A stretch of DNA of 64,000 bases from Gemmatimonadota bacterium (GCA_022822445.1 JAJEBR010000115.1:37551-101550); one strand, 5' to 3'; shown: positions 32,088 through 41,935, numbered from the stretch's first letter. Numbers and translations are program-made. Notes: generated by a model from the letters alone, not told the origin.

Positions 32088-32491
32088 TCCTGATCGACAC
32101 CGACATCCTCATCGACGTGGCGCTCGACCGCCAGCCGTTCTCCGACCCGGCTTCCGAACTGATCGATCGCCTGCAGACGGGGCCGAAGCGCGCGTTCGTG
32201 GCGTGGCACACGCTGTCGAACTTCTACTATCTCGTCACGCCCGCGCAAAGCGGTGCGGATGCGCGCGCCTTCATCACCGAGCTGATTCGCTTCGTGGCTG
32301 TCGCGGAGTGCGGCACGGACGCGATCGGCTATGCCGCCCGATTGGGAATGACCGACTTCGAGGACGCGATGCAGGTTGCCGCGGCGCGGGCCTGCGGAGC
32401 CCGCTACGTCGTCACGAGGAACGCTCGGGACTTCAAACACTCCCCCATCCCGGCGATCACACCGGCCGAAGCGTTGGAAGCGTTGCTTTGA
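32084..32491 (+). CDS. VapC-like PIN-domain toxin
   Basis: The 135-residue PIN protein has conserved acids in MILIDTDILIDVALDRQPF (Asp5, Asp7), a middle Glu around 90, and TDFEDAMQVAAARACGARYV near residue 100 with the C-terminal Asp pair. It ends ITPAEALEAL. PIN toxins are Mg-dependent RNases acting on tRNA or rRNA. Starts at a GTG overlapping the antitoxin stop. Confidence 0.87.
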   Translation: MILIDTDILIDVALDRQPFSDPASELIDRLQTGPKRAFVAWHTLSNFYYLVTPAQSGADARAFITELIRFVAVAECGTDAIGYAARLGMTDFEDAMQVAAARACGARYVVTRNARDFKHSPIPAITPAEALEALL

Positions 32492-32567
32492 GCGGTGGCA
32501 ATCCGGGGCGGCTCCAACTCACCGCCCCAACCGGTATCGCACCAGCCTAGTCCGGCCCAGTTCATCC

Positions 32568-33245
32568 TCACCCGCCCGGGAAGTAGTACATCCTTCTGTC
32601 GAAATCGATCGTCCACGACCCCAGCGGCCACAGTACTCGGTGCCGTCGATGGCGTTGGTCTCGAGCCCCAGCAGCTCGACGGTTTCGTCGACCACGATCA
32701 TGGGCATGCCCATCGCGAGCCCCGAATCCATGAAGTAGTTGATGCCTTCGTGGCCGTTCAGGCTGCCCTTCGCGACCGTGAGGTGCGTGCCCGTCATGAA
32801 GAAAGGCGCTTCGACCGGCGGGGTGTCGCCGAAGGTTGCCATGACCTGCGCGAGGGCCTCGGGAGTGCGTTCGCGCAGCGTGATGCGACGGTTGGCGAGG
32901 GTGGCGAGCCCGAGGCTCGCGTAGATGTCCCTGTCGAGGTAGAGCCGGTCGCCGCCGGTGTCGAGGACGAGCGATACGGTCTGGCCGTCGATCTCCATGT
33001 CGACGAGGGGAAGGGCGCCGGGCTGGGTGATGTCGTTGGTCATCTCCAGGTGCGAGATGCGGGCGTCGGTCGGCCATTCGATCCCGTAGGGCTCGCCCTC
33101 GAAGGCCTGCATGAAGGTGAGCAGCTGCGACTCATCCTCGCCCTCCGCCGGCTTCGGCAGCTCGCGTGCCCTGGCGAACCGACATGGCGAGGGTTGCCGG
33201 GAGTGCCGCGAATGTCATTGCCGCGGTCCGCAGGATGCGCCTCAT
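32568..33245 (-). pseudogene. Frameshifted retropepsin-like aspartic protease gene
   Basis: Three frames must be joined. A start at 33245 gives a signal peptide (MRRILRTAAMTFAALPATLA). The second frame carries the middle (GALPLVDMEIDGQTVSLVLD followed by TGGDRLYLD), where LDTG is a retropepsin-like active-site motif; it also has GMPMIVVDETVELLGLETNA. After about 32645 the proper C-terminus SWTIDFDRRMYYFPGG is in the third frame, with a stop at 32568. The N-terminal domain is also shorter than I expect. Two shifts suggest a dead gene, unless the assembly is wrong. Confidence 0.65.
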
Positions 33246-33493
33246 GAATCGCTCCTTGTTGATGGCCATCTGAGTGTATCGAAAACCGGTGCCGGTGCCC
33301 ATTGATCGCCAACGTTCCTGTCTGTGAGTGTACGAACTGAGATGGTTGCCTGGATTGCGACGGCTGCCGAGGTCGGTACCGCAAGGGGCGCGGATCCTTG
33401 ACATGCCTCCTGCCCGTGCAATCTTCCCCATGTGTGGCACGCGGCCAATTCGGGAGGGCCGTGACTGGATGAGCAAGGACTGGAGAAACATCG

Positions 33494-33712
33494 ATGGACA
33501 CAATCACGGTTGCAGTGGATGCGGATGTGGCGCAGGCCTACAGGACGGTCTCGGCTCGAGATCGCCGGAAACTGGATGTCCTCGTCAATCTCCGGTTACG
33601 GGAAGCCACGAGTAGCAGCGAATCCCTTCGCGAAGTCATGGAAGAGATCAGCCGTAGCGCACAGGAGCGCGGCCTTACCCCGGAGATCTTGCGCTCCATT
33701 CTCGACGCTTGA
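33494..33712 (+). CDS. Antitoxin of a PIN module
   Basis: The 72-residue protein reads MDTITVAVDADVAQAYRTVS, then ARDRRKLDVLVNLRLREATS, and ends RGLTPEILRSILDA. This matches the small antitoxin that precedes COG1569-type PIN proteins. Its stop overlaps the ATG of the toxin gene (TGATG). Confidence 0.8.
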   Translation: MDTITVAVDADVAQAYRTVSARDRRKLDVLVNLRLREATSSSESLREVMEEISRSAQERGLTPEILRSILDA

Positions 33713-34125
33713 TGACCCGGTGTGTCTTCGACACCAACGTTATCGTCAGCGCCCTCCTCTTCAACGCTTCCAAGCCGGGTCTTGCCTTCCTGCACGCGCT
33801 GGACAGCGGGAGGATCCTTACATCCGCGGCATTCCTGACAGAACTCCAGGATGTCCTTTCGCGCCCGAAGTTCAACCGGTACGTGGAACCCGATCAGCGC
33901 GAGCGTTTCCTCGTTGAGTTCGTCCGCATGGCCCACCTGGTTGAGATTCGTGAATCGGTTCACGCATGTCGAGACCCCAAGGACGATCAGGTGCTGGAGA
34001 TGGCCGTCAACGGGGAGGCGGACGTTATCGTCACCGGTGACGCGGATCTTCTGGCCCTGGACCCTTTCCGTGGCATCAAGATCGTGACGCCTGCGGACTT
34101 CACTGAGACACTCAAACTGCGGTAA
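33712..34125 (+). CDS. PIN-family toxin (COG1569 type)
   Basis: The 137-residue protein opens MTRCVFDTNVIVSALLFNAS (Asp7 of the PIN site), has FLTELQDVLSRPKFNRYV in the middle, and then ACRDPKDDQVLEMAVNGEAD with VIVTGDADLLAL, the GDxDLL motif of this subfamily. It is thought to be a Mg-dependent RNase. The ATG at 33712 is preferred over a TTG three bases before. It forms an intact module with 33494. Confidence 0.87.
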   Translation: MTRCVFDTNVIVSALLFNASKPGLAFLHALDSGRILTSAAFLTELQDVLSRPKFNRYVEPDQRERFLVEFVRMAHLVEIRESVHACRDPKDDQVLEMAVNGEADVIVTGDADLLALDPFRGIKIVTPADFTETLKLR

Positions 34126-34208
34126 GAAGCGCGCGATTGATGGCCACGGTGTACCTTATGGTCGGCACCGTCACGCATCCCACCCAACCGGAAAGGCGCG
34201 GTGAACCG

Positions 34209-35858
34209 ATGGCGACCTCGAACACTGGAACTGCGACTCCCGATCGCCCGGCGGCCCAGCCGTCGCCCCGTCGCTCTCGATGCACCCGAGGACTTGCCCA
34301 CGTACTGACGGCGGCGGCCCTCCTCACCGCTTGCAGCCCCTCCGGTTCCCCGGACGACTCGTTCCTCACCCGCGCCGAGCGGACCGACTACCGGGAGACC
34401 AGCTCACACGCCGAAGTCGTGGACTTCCTCCAGCGGGCCGCGGCCGCCTCGCCGTCGGTCCACTACACCACATACGGCTACACGCCCGAGGGGCGGGCGC
34501 TGCCGCTGGCCGTCGTCGGCGACGTCGCAGACCCGAGCCCGGCGTCCGTTCGGGCTTCCGGCAAGACGGTCGTCTACCTGCAGGGCAACATCCACGCCGG
34601 CGAGGTGTGCGGGAAGGAGGCGCTCCAGATGCTGCTCCGCGACCTCCTCGCCGGTGAGCACCGCGAATGGCGCGAGTCGATGGTCCTGCTGATCGCGCCC
34701 ATCTACAACGCGGACGGCAATGAACGGGTGACCCTCACCAATCGGGGGCGCCAGCATGGGCCGATCGGCGGGATGGGCCAGCGCCCGAACGCCCAGGGCT
34801 ACGATCTGAACCGCGATCACATGAAGATCGAGTCGCCGGAGGCCCGGTCGGTGGCGCGCCTGTTCAACGAATACGATCCGCACGTGGCCGTCGATCTGCA
34901 CACGACGAACGGGACGCAGCACGCCTACCATCTCACCTACTCGCCCCCCCTCCACCCCAACACGCCCCCCGCCATCGATGCATTCCTGCGCGGCGGCCTC
35001 TTCCCCCACGTCACCGGCGAGATCCGGGACAAGCACGGCTGGGACTACTACTACTACGGCAACGCGTCCGCGCGCGGCGGAGGCGAGCCTGCCTGGTACA
35101 CCTTCGACCATCGCCCCCGCTTCAACAACAACTACATCGGCCTGCGCAACCGGATCGCGATCCTGAGCGAGGCCTATTCCTACGCGACCTTCGAGGAGCG
35201 CGTGCTCGCTACGCTCTACTTCGTCGAAGAGATTCTCGACTATGTGCATGAACAAGGGGACGAGGTGCGCCGAATCGTCGCCGAGGCCGATGCCGCCTCC
35301 GTGGTGGGCGAAACGCTGGCATTGCGGGCCGTGCCCGAGCGCTCGACCGAGCGGGTCGACATCCTGATGGGGGCCACCGTCGAGGAGACCCACCCGCTCA
35401 CCGGCCGCCCATTGCTCCTGCGCGCGGACACGCAGTACGTCGTGCCGATGTACGAGTACGGGACCTTCACGCCGACGCTCAGCGAGCGCGTGCCCCAGGG
35501 CTACCTGATCCCGGCGGAGTTGGGGGATGTCCTGACGCGGCTCGCCGCGCACGGCATCGCGCTCGAACCGGCCGAGGCGACGCCTGTAAGTGTAGAGGCG
35601 TTCCACATCGATTCGGTGAGGACCGCTGCGCGGCCGTTCCAGGGGCGCAACGAGCAGACGCTCTTCGGACGTTACGAGCCCACGCAGACGACCCCGGCCC
35701 CCGGAGACATGTGGGCGAGCGCCGATCTGCCATTGGGCCGCCTGCTCTTCAGCCTGCTGGAGCCCCAGTCCGACGACGGGTTCGCGAACTGGGGGTTCCT
35801 GGCGGACCGGCTGCAGGCTGGGGGCTTGTATCCGATCTTGAGGGTGCCGGGGGGCTAG
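34209..35858 (+). CDS. M14-family zinc carboxypeptidase lipoprotein
   Basis: The ATG at 34209 gives a lipoprotein signal (GLAHVLTAAALLTAC, Cys about 37). The 549-residue protein has the M14 zinc site HxxE in YLQGNIHAGEVCGKEALQML, the third ligand His in HVAVDLHTTNGTQHAYHL, a QGYDLNRDHMK segment for substrate binding, and the catalytic Glu in IAILSEAYSYATFEERV. The C-terminal 200 residues are a beta-rich extra domain. It is likely a periplasmic or surface peptidase. It starts 83 bases after the PIN module. Confidence 0.9.
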   Translation: MATSNTGTATPDRPAAQPSPRRSRCTRGLAHVLTAAALLTACSPSGSPDDSFLTRAERTDYRETSSHAEVVDFLQRAAAASPSVHYTTYGYTPEGRALPLAVVGDVADPSPASVRASGKTVVYLQGNIHAGEVCGKEALQMLLRDLLAGEHREWRESMVLLIAPIYNADGNERVTLTNRGRQHGPIGGMGQRPNAQGYDLNRDHMKIESPEARSVARLFNEYDPHVAVDLHTTNGTQHAYHLTYSPPLHPNTPPAIDAFLRGGLFPHVTGEIRDKHGWDYYYYGNASARGGGEPAWYTFDHRPRFNNNYIGLRNRIAILSEAYSYATFEERVLATLYFVEEILDYVHEQGDEVRRIVAEADAASVVGETLALRAVPERSTERVDILMGATVEETHPLTGRPLLLRADTQYVVPMYEYGTFTPTLSERVPQGYLIPAELGDVLTRLAAHGIALEPAEATPVSVEAFHIDSVRTAARPFQGRNEQTLFGRYEPTQTTPAPGDMWASADLPLGRLLFSLLEPQSDDGFANWGFLADRLQAGGLYPILRVPGG

Positions 35859-35859
35859 A

Positions 35860-35905
35860 GTGTAAACTCGACTTTACGTTCTGCCAGGCGCAGTTGACAT
35901 GACCT
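35860..35905 (+). repeat. Intergenic 21-base-pitch box array, copy G
   Basis: GTGTAAAC begins at 35860, followed by ACGTTCTGC (35876-35884) and ACATGACCT (35897-35905) at the 21-base pitch, with the last linker ending TTG. It directly follows the carboxypeptidase stop and precedes the frameshifted lipoprotein gene at 35959. Confidence 0.6.
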
Positions 35906-35958
35906 TGTGAGCAACCACTTGCCGTTGCGCGACCGGCGGTGAACAGAGGGGAAGAACG

Positions 35959-36422
35959 ATGAGAACAACGGGCATGTTCCTGCTGGTGGCCCTGCTGGCA
36001 TGCACCGACACGACCGCACCGGAAGAGTACCCCGATCTGGCCAGTACGTGGGTACGGGCGCCTGGCGCGCGGACGGGCGCGCGAACATGTCGGTGCTTGA
36101 CCTGACCGTCGAACAGGAGGGGGATTCGATCTACGGCGCCGGCCTGATCTCCGGAGTCATCCTGACCGACGAGGAGGCCGTCTGGTACGACAACGACTAT
36201 GAGTTCGGCGGGAAGGTCGGCGTCGGTGAGCCGCCCTCTCTGGAAGTGAGCTTCAACAGTGGCTGCGTTTGGAATACCTACCATGGCTACGTGACTGCCG
36301 GTGGTGATCTCGTGCTGAACGGGACAGCTCTGGGTACGGATGACGATTGCGAGTTCACCGGCAACGACTCGGAGGGCTTCATGTACCTGGGAAGGGTGAA
36401 CCGCGAGACCGGGGAGGGTTAG
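35959..36422 (+). pseudogene. Frameshifted small lipoprotein gene
   Basis: The ATG at 35959 gives MRTTGMFLLVALLACTDTTA, a lipoprotein signal (Cys15), and reads to PEEYPDLA. From about 36040 the sensible sequence moves to another frame: GTGAWRADGRANMSVLDLTV, then EQEGDSIYGAGLISGVILTD and on to EGFMYLGRVNRETGEG, with a stop at 36422. The body looks like a compact beta-sandwich lipoprotein of about 150 residues. One base change restores the frame, so decay and assembly error are equally possible. Confidence 0.65.
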
Positions 36423-36518
36423 AAATCTCCGGGACACGTCACTGGAGTCCCACATCCCTCCGCGCCCGTTCAGCAGCATGAGGTGTCTCGGAGGGCTGAC
36501 TGCTGGCGGACTACTCAA

Positions 36519-37052
36519 CTAGTTCGCCGACAGCACCTCCACGGTGTACACCTTCCGCCCGTCGGAGTTGTGATCCTCGGGACCATAGCCCATATCGGTG
36601 CTGTACCGAAGCTCCACTATTGCGGTTCCGGGATCGGGGAAGACCACGATCGCCGTGCGCCAGAAGCTCACGAGTATATCCGTGCAACCCCCGAGAGGGT
36701 CGACCCTCAGCGAATCGTAGGGGGTCACGATCGCTGACGGCCCCGCCATGCGCACTTCGGTATGGCCAGCCTCATGGCAGCCGCCGCCTGCTGTCCTGAA
36801 CGTGATCTCCAGAGGGACGTTGGCGGTTACGGTGTCAGCTACCTCCACCGTGTCGTGGAAAAAGGGACCGTCGAAATCCACATGGCCCACGACGACATGC
36901 GTCTCCCCGGGGTTGAATGGGCTGTCGCAGGCGAGGGGCGCGATGGCGCCCACCGAGACCAGCAGGCATGCGAGGCGCCGACCGAGCGGGCGCAGGCGTT
37001 TCGGGCGGGCCCAGCGGGAAGGAGCGGGCGGGAGAAAGGCGGCGTGCGTCAT
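36519..37052 (-). CDS. Lipoprotein of unknown function
   Basis: The start at 37052 (MTHAAFLPPAPSRW) is followed by a basic stretch and the signal core LACLLVSVGAIAPLAC, with Cys about 42 as lipid site. The mature 135 residues are beta-rich (THVVVGHVDFDGPFFHDTVE, then VTANVPLEITFRTAGGGCHE) and contain three cysteines that may form a disulfide. It resembles an immunoglobulin-like or C2-like sandwich. No family is known to me. Confidence 0.65.
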   Translation of the reverse strand: MTHAAFLPPAPSRWARPKRLRPLGRRLACLLVSVGAIAPLACDSPFNPGETHVVVGHVDFDGPFFHDTVEVADTVTANVPLEITFRTAGGGCHEAGHTEVRMAGPSAIVTPYDSLRVDPLGGCTDILVSFWRTAIVVFPDPGTAIVELRYSTDMGYGPEDHNSDGRKVYTVEVLSAN

Positions 37053-37174
37053 CGGTATCGCTCCTGTCAAGGGTGCCGCATGACTTCGACAACAAGATAG
37101 TGGCGGGACGGTCGTTCCAGCCAACCGTAGGCATTCTGGCGGAACGCCGCGGGCTCAGATCCTTGAGGTCCCAA

Positions 37175-38344
37175 CTACCCGGGCGGCTCTTCCGTGCCCT
37201 CCCGCAAGACGGCCAGGTAACGCTCGTAGCGGAAGACCTTGCCCCTCTGGCGGCCGGTGATCTCTCGCACGATGTCGAGCCTCTCGAGGAGCCGAAGCGC
37301 CGCTGCGACGGTCGGCGCGGACAGCCCGGTTCTCGCCGCGAAACCGCCGATGCGCCCGACCGGCCGTTCGACGAGGGCCTGGTGCACCCGCAGCGCCGAA
37401 CCCGCACGTCTTCCCTGGCGCCCGATTCGCGACCGGTCGTCCCGGATCGTTTCGCTGGCGGAACGGGCCGTCGCGACAGCTCCTTCCGCAACCTCTCGCA
37501 CACCCTCCAGGAAGAACCGCAGCCACGCTTCCCAGTCCCCGGTGTGCCGGATGTCGTTCAGGAGCTGGTAGTAGGCGCTCCGATTGCGCTTGAAATGGAG
37601 GCTGAGGTAGAGGAGCGGCTCCCTCGGAAGTCCGGCGTCGCAGAGCATCAGGGTAATCAGTAATCGTCCCAGCCGGCCGTTGCCGTCGAGGAACGGGTGG
37701 ATCGTCTCGAACTGCACATGTGCCAGCCCGGCCTTGATGAGGACTGGAAGTCCGTCATCGGTGGCGTGGATGAATCGCTCCAGGTCGGCCATGCAATCCT
37801 GGACGTGGTTGGGGGGTGGCGGCACGAAGGCCGCATTGCCGGGACGCGAGCCCCCGATCCAGTTCTGCGATCGCCGGAACTCGCCCGGCAGCATCGCCGC
37901 TCCGCGGCCGCTCGCCAGCAGCCTGGCGTGCATCTCGCGCATGAGACGATTCGAGAGCGGGAAGCCGCCTCGCAGGCGCTCCACACCATGATTCAGGGCC
38001 ACGACGGCGTTCGACGTCTCAATGATGTCGCTGAAGGGAACATCGGGCGAGCCACCCGCTTCGTGGAGCATCAGGTCGGCGAGTGAGGACTGAGTGCCCT
38101 CGATCTGGGAGGACAGAACGGCCTCTTTCCGGACGTAGCCGTAGACGAAGACGGTCGCGTCCGGAAGCAACTCCGTAACCGCATCGAGTCGCCCGAGTGC
38201 TGCGGTGGCCGCTTCGAGAAGACGTCCAAGGCCCTCCTGGGACCTGACCTCCGGGACAGGTGGGAGTGGCAGGGGCACGAACGCTCGCACGGTCTCTCCG
38301 CCGCCAGCGGTCACTTCATAGGTGCCAGTGGATTCGCGTCGCAT
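37175..38344 (-). CDS. Fic-family protein adenylyltransferase
   Basis: The 389-residue protein has the Fic active site HPFLDGNGRLGR starting at His216. It also has an N-terminal inhibitory-type motif, SSQIEG (Ser78-Gly83), within LSSQIEGTQSSLADLMLHEA. The C-terminal about 60 residues form a winged-helix (GFAARTGLSAPTVAAALRLL). This is the common class II Fic with an internal inhibition helix and a DNA-binding-like tail. It modifies unknown protein targets with AMP. Confidence 0.92.
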   Translation of the reverse strand: MRRESTGTYEVTAGGGETVRAFVPLPLPPVPEVRSQEGLGRLLEAATAALGRLDAVTELLPDATVFVYGYVRKEAVLSSQIEGTQSSLADLMLHEAGGSPDVPFSDIIETSNAVVALNHGVERLRGGFPLSNRLMREMHARLLASGRGAAMLPGEFRRSQNWIGGSRPGNAAFVPPPPNHVQDCMADLERFIHATDDGLPVLIKAGLAHVQFETIHPFLDGNGRLGRLLITLMLCDAGLPREPLLYLSLHFKRNRSAYYQLLNDIRHTGDWEAWLRFFLEGVREVAEGAVATARSASETIRDDRSRIGRQGRRAGSALRVHQALVERPVGRIGGFAARTGLSAPTVAAALRLLERLDIVREITGRQRGKVFRYERYLAVLREGTEEPPG

Positions 38345-38623
38345 GCTGTTGAGGGCTTCCGTAGCCAGAGGGCTCGATCCGCTATCCTGGCGGCAGAGCG
38401 TCGCCGAGGTGGGCCCCGGACAGGTGGAATCGCAATCTGGCGATTTCGAACGAAAACTTCAAGCCGTTCGCTTTCCTTAGCTGTTTCTTTGGGAAAGAGC
38501 TTTTCGTTCCCCACCCCGGCTCGTCCATCTAACGAAAGCGACGGGGCATTATCTTTATTTACCTTTTTCGCAACGAACGAACTTTTCCTTACGGGCGTCC
38601 GCCGCAGTCGATGGCGCGGCCCC
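38345..38623. other. AT-rich spacer between Fic and thymidine kinase genes
   Basis: This 279-base spacer is unusually AT-rich in its middle (38440-38600) compared with the rest of the window, with T-runs near 38467 and 38557. I see no gene. It may hold the Fic promoter. The composition hints at foreign or degraded sequence. Confidence 0.4.
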
Positions 38624-39259
38624 CTACACCCCCTCCCACCCCTCTCCCCGCCTCAAGACCATCTCCCTCTGGGCACGGTCGCGCTGCGGCACCTCGTGAC
38701 ACCGCCGGCACCGCGCCTCGTAGCTCTCCGCGCCGCCGACCTGGATCGTCGGTCCCTCCGCTGGCGCCGGCTTCCCGTCGATGAGGCGCTGGTTCTTCGT
38801 GGCCGGATCGCCGCACACCACGCAGATCGCGCTCAGCTTGTCGATCCGCTCCGCGCGCGCCAGGAGGAGTCCCATCGGGCCGAACGGCTCGCCCCGGAAG
38901 TCCATGTCCGTGCCCGCCACGATGATGCGCATTCCGGCGTCCGCCAGCGCGTCGACGACCTCGCAGATACCGTCGTCGAGGAACTGGGCCTCGTCGATCG
39001 CCACGACCTGCGTCTCCGGATCGACCTTCTCGGCGACCTGCACGGAGTTGGACACCGGCTCGGCGTCGATCTCCCGCCCGTCGTGGGACGAGATGCGGAA
39101 CTGGCCGCCGTAGCGGTCATCGAGGTGGGACTTGAACAGCTGGACCTTGCGCCCCGCGATAAGGGCGCGGCGGACACGCCGGATCAGCTCCTCGGACTTG
39201 CCGCTGAACATGACGCCCGAGACGACCTCGATCCATCCGTGCCTCGCCGTGCGCAACAT
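38624..39259 (-). CDS. tdk: Thymidine kinase (type II, zinc-containing)
   Basis: The 211-residue protein begins MLRTARHGWIEVVSGVMFSG with the P-loop GVMFSGKS (residues 15-22), has TQVVAIDEAQFLDD (Walker B type, catalytic Glu) and VAGTDMDFRGEPFGPM. The zinc-binding part has CVVCGDPATKNQRLIDGKPA with a second pair in EARCRRCHE. It phosphorylates thymidine with ATP in the salvage pathway. It forms a leftward pair with the reductase gene at 40415, 16 bases apart. Confidence 0.95.
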   Translation of the reverse strand: MLRTARHGWIEVVSGVMFSGKSEELIRRVRRALIAGRKVQLFKSHLDDRYGGQFRISSHDGREIDAEPVSNSVQVAEKVDPETQVVAIDEAQFLDDGICEVVDALADAGMRIIVAGTDMDFRGEPFGPMGLLLARAERIDKLSAICVVCGDPATKNQRLIDGKPAPAEGPTIQVGGAESYEARCRRCHEVPQRDRAQREMVLRRGEGWEGV

Positions 39260-39275
39260 GGCCGCTCCCCGTCTC

Positions 39276-40415
39276 CTAATAGATCCCGGGAACGATCCGC
39301 CACTTCACCCGCGCCCGATACTCCGCCCACTTCTCGGGACCGTACTTCTCGGCGCAGTACCTTTCGTCAAAACGCTGGCGCGAGATGAACAGGCCGACGA
39401 TGAAGACAAAGTAGGTCCAGGCCCACGGGTTGGTGAAATGGCCGAAAACCAGGGCGATCGCCAGCGAAAAGAACCCTTCTCCCAGGTAGTTGAAGTGGCG
39501 GGCCACACCCCACAGCCCGCTGCACAGAATCTTGCGGTCGCCGGCCTGGATGTACCTGGGTTCGATGAGTCCGAGAAACTTGCGGTCGGGCCACCGTTTG
39601 AAGGTGTATTTCTGCATGTTGGCGCCACGCGTAATGCCCCAGCCCACGAGAAACAACGCGGGCGCGCCGATCAGCCAGACATATCGCCACGGCGGGGCAA
39701 AACCGGGGTCCGCGTAGGGAGCCATGCCCCACAGCGGCAGGATGTACAGCCACCCGTAAACCATGAGGCCGCCCCAGATCAGCTTGAAGCCGAGATGTTC
39801 ATGTATGACATCGTATGTATAAAGTTGTACACGTTCAAAAATGAAATAGTCCAGCACATAGAAGGTGAGAAATCCCGCAAACAGAAGAACGCCCGGATTG
39901 GCATCGGCGCCGAAGAGGCCGTGGTGGTACGCGGCGCCGGACATCGCGTTGAGCGACAGCATCGTCCCGCCGACCACGTAGAGGTACATCTTCACGTCGA
40001 AGCGGCTGTCGAAGAAGGACAGCTCGAGGGACCGGCCGTCCCACAGGGCGCGCAGCGCGCTCGTTCCCTCGCTTCGCGGCTGGCTGAACACCGCGAGGAG
40101 CGAAAAGATCGCGGCGACCACCGTCCCGCCCGCGACGGCGTAGATCGAGGACCGGTAGAACCAGTCGCGCGGCATCCCGGTGAGCTCGAGCGCCCACACG
40201 GCTACCATGATCACGAACACCAGGAGCCCGTTCAGCCGGTAGGGGCGCGGCTCACCGGTCTCCGGGTCGACCACGTAGCCGGGCACCCGGCGTCCCGGCA
40301 GCACAAGCTGCACCACGAAGAAAACGGCGAAGATCGCCAGGGGGGTGAGGAAACCCGCAATCGCTTCCGTGCGGGAAAGCTCGAAGAGGTGGCCGATGCC
40401 GAGCCATTCAGTCAT
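39276..40415 (-). CDS. ERG4/ERG24-family sterol reductase-like membrane protein
   Basis: The 379-residue protein has about eight membrane segments. Its C-terminal part matches the sterol C14/C7/C24 reductase family: GANMQKYTFKRWPDRKFLGL (compare the QKxxFRxxP region), CSGLWGVARHFNYLGEGFFS (very like the DHCR7/ERG24 signature GVARHFNYxGD), and YGPEKWAEYRARVKWRIVPG followed by IY (compare YRxxPxIY). Family enzymes use NADPH to reduce ring double bonds of sterols. In bacteria a C-14 reductase of this family works in sterol synthesis in Methylococcus. Whether this one acts on a sterol is unknown. It lies upstream of tdk in the same direction. Confidence 0.8.
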   Translation of the reverse strand: MTEWLGIGHLFELSRTEAIAGFLTPLAIFAVFFVVQLVLPGRRVPGYVVDPETGEPRPYRLNGLLVFVIMVAVWALELTGMPRDWFYRSSIYAVAGGTVVAAIFSLLAVFSQPRSEGTSALRALWDGRSLELSFFDSRFDVKMYLYVVGGTMLSLNAMSGAAYHHGLFGADANPGVLLFAGFLTFYVLDYFIFERVQLYTYDVIHEHLGFKLIWGGLMVYGWLYILPLWGMAPYADPGFAPPWRYVWLIGAPALFLVGWGITRGANMQKYTFKRWPDRKFLGLIEPRYIQAGDRKILCSGLWGVARHFNYLGEGFFSLAIALVFGHFTNPWAWTYFVFIVGLFISRQRFDERYCAEKYGPEKWAEYRARVKWRIVPGIY

Positions 40416-40668
40416 GTGCGAAGACCCCTTTCTCAGGTGGCGTGGCGCTCAGTGGATATGGGCCCGATCGTCCGCGTCCGCAACCGTCCGCTGGCGCGGC
40501 TCCGGTCGCCGCGTTCCGGCAACGGTATCCGGTCGGACGGGACTACATAGTGGTGCCGGTGGCCGGACGGGCCTACCGTATCCGCAGAGGAGGGCGCGAC
40601 TTCACCGTGTGCGTAACGAGCGGACTTCCCGAAGACTGAAGAGATCACCCGAGGCAGGAGACAGCAGG

Positions 40669-41857
40669 ATGGCCAGACACACGACCGCACTACTCACCGC
40701 CCTGGCGCTCGCGACCTGTACAGCTCCGCCGCCCGAATCCGGCGCCTCCCCGGGCCCCGAACGGGTCGAGGCCTGGCAGGTGGTCGAGAGCTACAAGATC
40801 GACCTGCGGATGAACCAGCTGCGCTCGGTCGAGTGGCTCCGTCAGCCCGGCAACGAGGCGAAGTCGATGGACGAAGCGGCGGCGGCGCTCGGACTGCGCG
40901 AACTCGACGCGGCCCCGGCTGTGGAAGCCGCGCTGGAAATCGCCAGGGCCGATCCCACCGATGATCTGGGCTTCCTCGCGCTGAGCTTTGCCTTCTACGA
41001 GCACCGGTCGCTGGAGGATCCAAAGCGGCAGGAGCACCGCGACGAGCTGTTCGGGTTGCTCGAGGAGCACTACATCGACGACCTGCGCCCTCAATCGACT
41101 GCTCCTGAGCCTGATCCGTTTCGGCGGGGATGCCGGCGTGGAGCTGGTCGACGAGGTCGTCGCGAATAGCGAGCACCGCGTCCTCCGCGCGCGAGGAGCC
41201 TTCTGGTCCGCCATGGAGCGGCTGATGGAGGTCGACGACCTGAACCGCTCACCGGAAGAGCGTGCCGAAGTGCGCGCGGAGGTCACCCGCATGGCCGAAC
41301 TGGTGGCCGCCGAGTACAGCGATGTGGAGGTCTTCGCGGGGGACACGGGCGGCGAGGCGATCAGGCCAGTCCTCTACGCGCTGGAGAATCTGGCCATCGG
41401 GGCCGAGCTTCCCGAAGCCACGGCGCAGCGAATCGGCGGCGATCAGGAGTCGCTGAGCCAGTACCGGGGGAAGGTGCTGTTGCTGGACTTCTGGGCGACG
41501 TGGTGCGCGCCCTGCATCGCCAGCCTGCCCGACGTCGAGAGGCTCCAGAACCTGCTCGCGGACCGGGATTTCCAGGTCATCACGATCAGCATCGACGACA
41601 ACGTGGAGCTGGTCGGCGAGTTCATGGAAGACCGCATGGACCTGCCCTACGTCAACTGGTTTGTCGGGGTGCAGTCCAAGCTTTACGACGACTGGGCGAT
41701 TCAGGGAGTGCCGACCTATATCGCTGTGGATCGGGACGGCCTGGTCCTCGGCAGATCGCACGACGTGGAATCGCTCTACGGCCCGATCCTGGAGGCGACG
41801 GGAGCGGATGACGAGACGCGGACGAAGGTGGTGGGGGAGGGAGCCGCCACGCCCTGA
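40669..41857 (+). pseudogene. Frameshifted TlpA/thioredoxin-like lipoprotein gene
   Basis: The ATG at 40669 gives a lipoprotein signal (ALLTALALATCTAPPPES, Cys about 17) and a helical N-terminal domain to LLEEHYIDDLR. Near 41090 the frame must shift: it continues ALNRLLLSLIRFGGDAGVEL and leads to a thioredoxin domain with FWATWCAPCIASLPDVERLQ (CxxC as WCAPC), GVPTYIAVDRDGLVL and a C-terminus at 41857. The joined protein of about 395 residues would be a membrane-anchored disulfide reductant. One base change repairs it, so this may be an assembly error. Confidence 0.75.
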
Positions 41858-41935
41858 GCGTCGGCCCCCAGTCGATTTCGGTTTCCGGCGATCGGTCGCG
41901 TGCGCGAGCGGGTTTCGGCGCCGATGCTGGTCGTG

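Noticed and set aside
40442..40639. A 65-codon rightward frame ending GGRDFTVCVTSGLPED
   Set aside because: The second half looks protein-like, but there is no good start site, signal or family, and it sits in the divergent promoter region between the reductase and TlpA-like genes.
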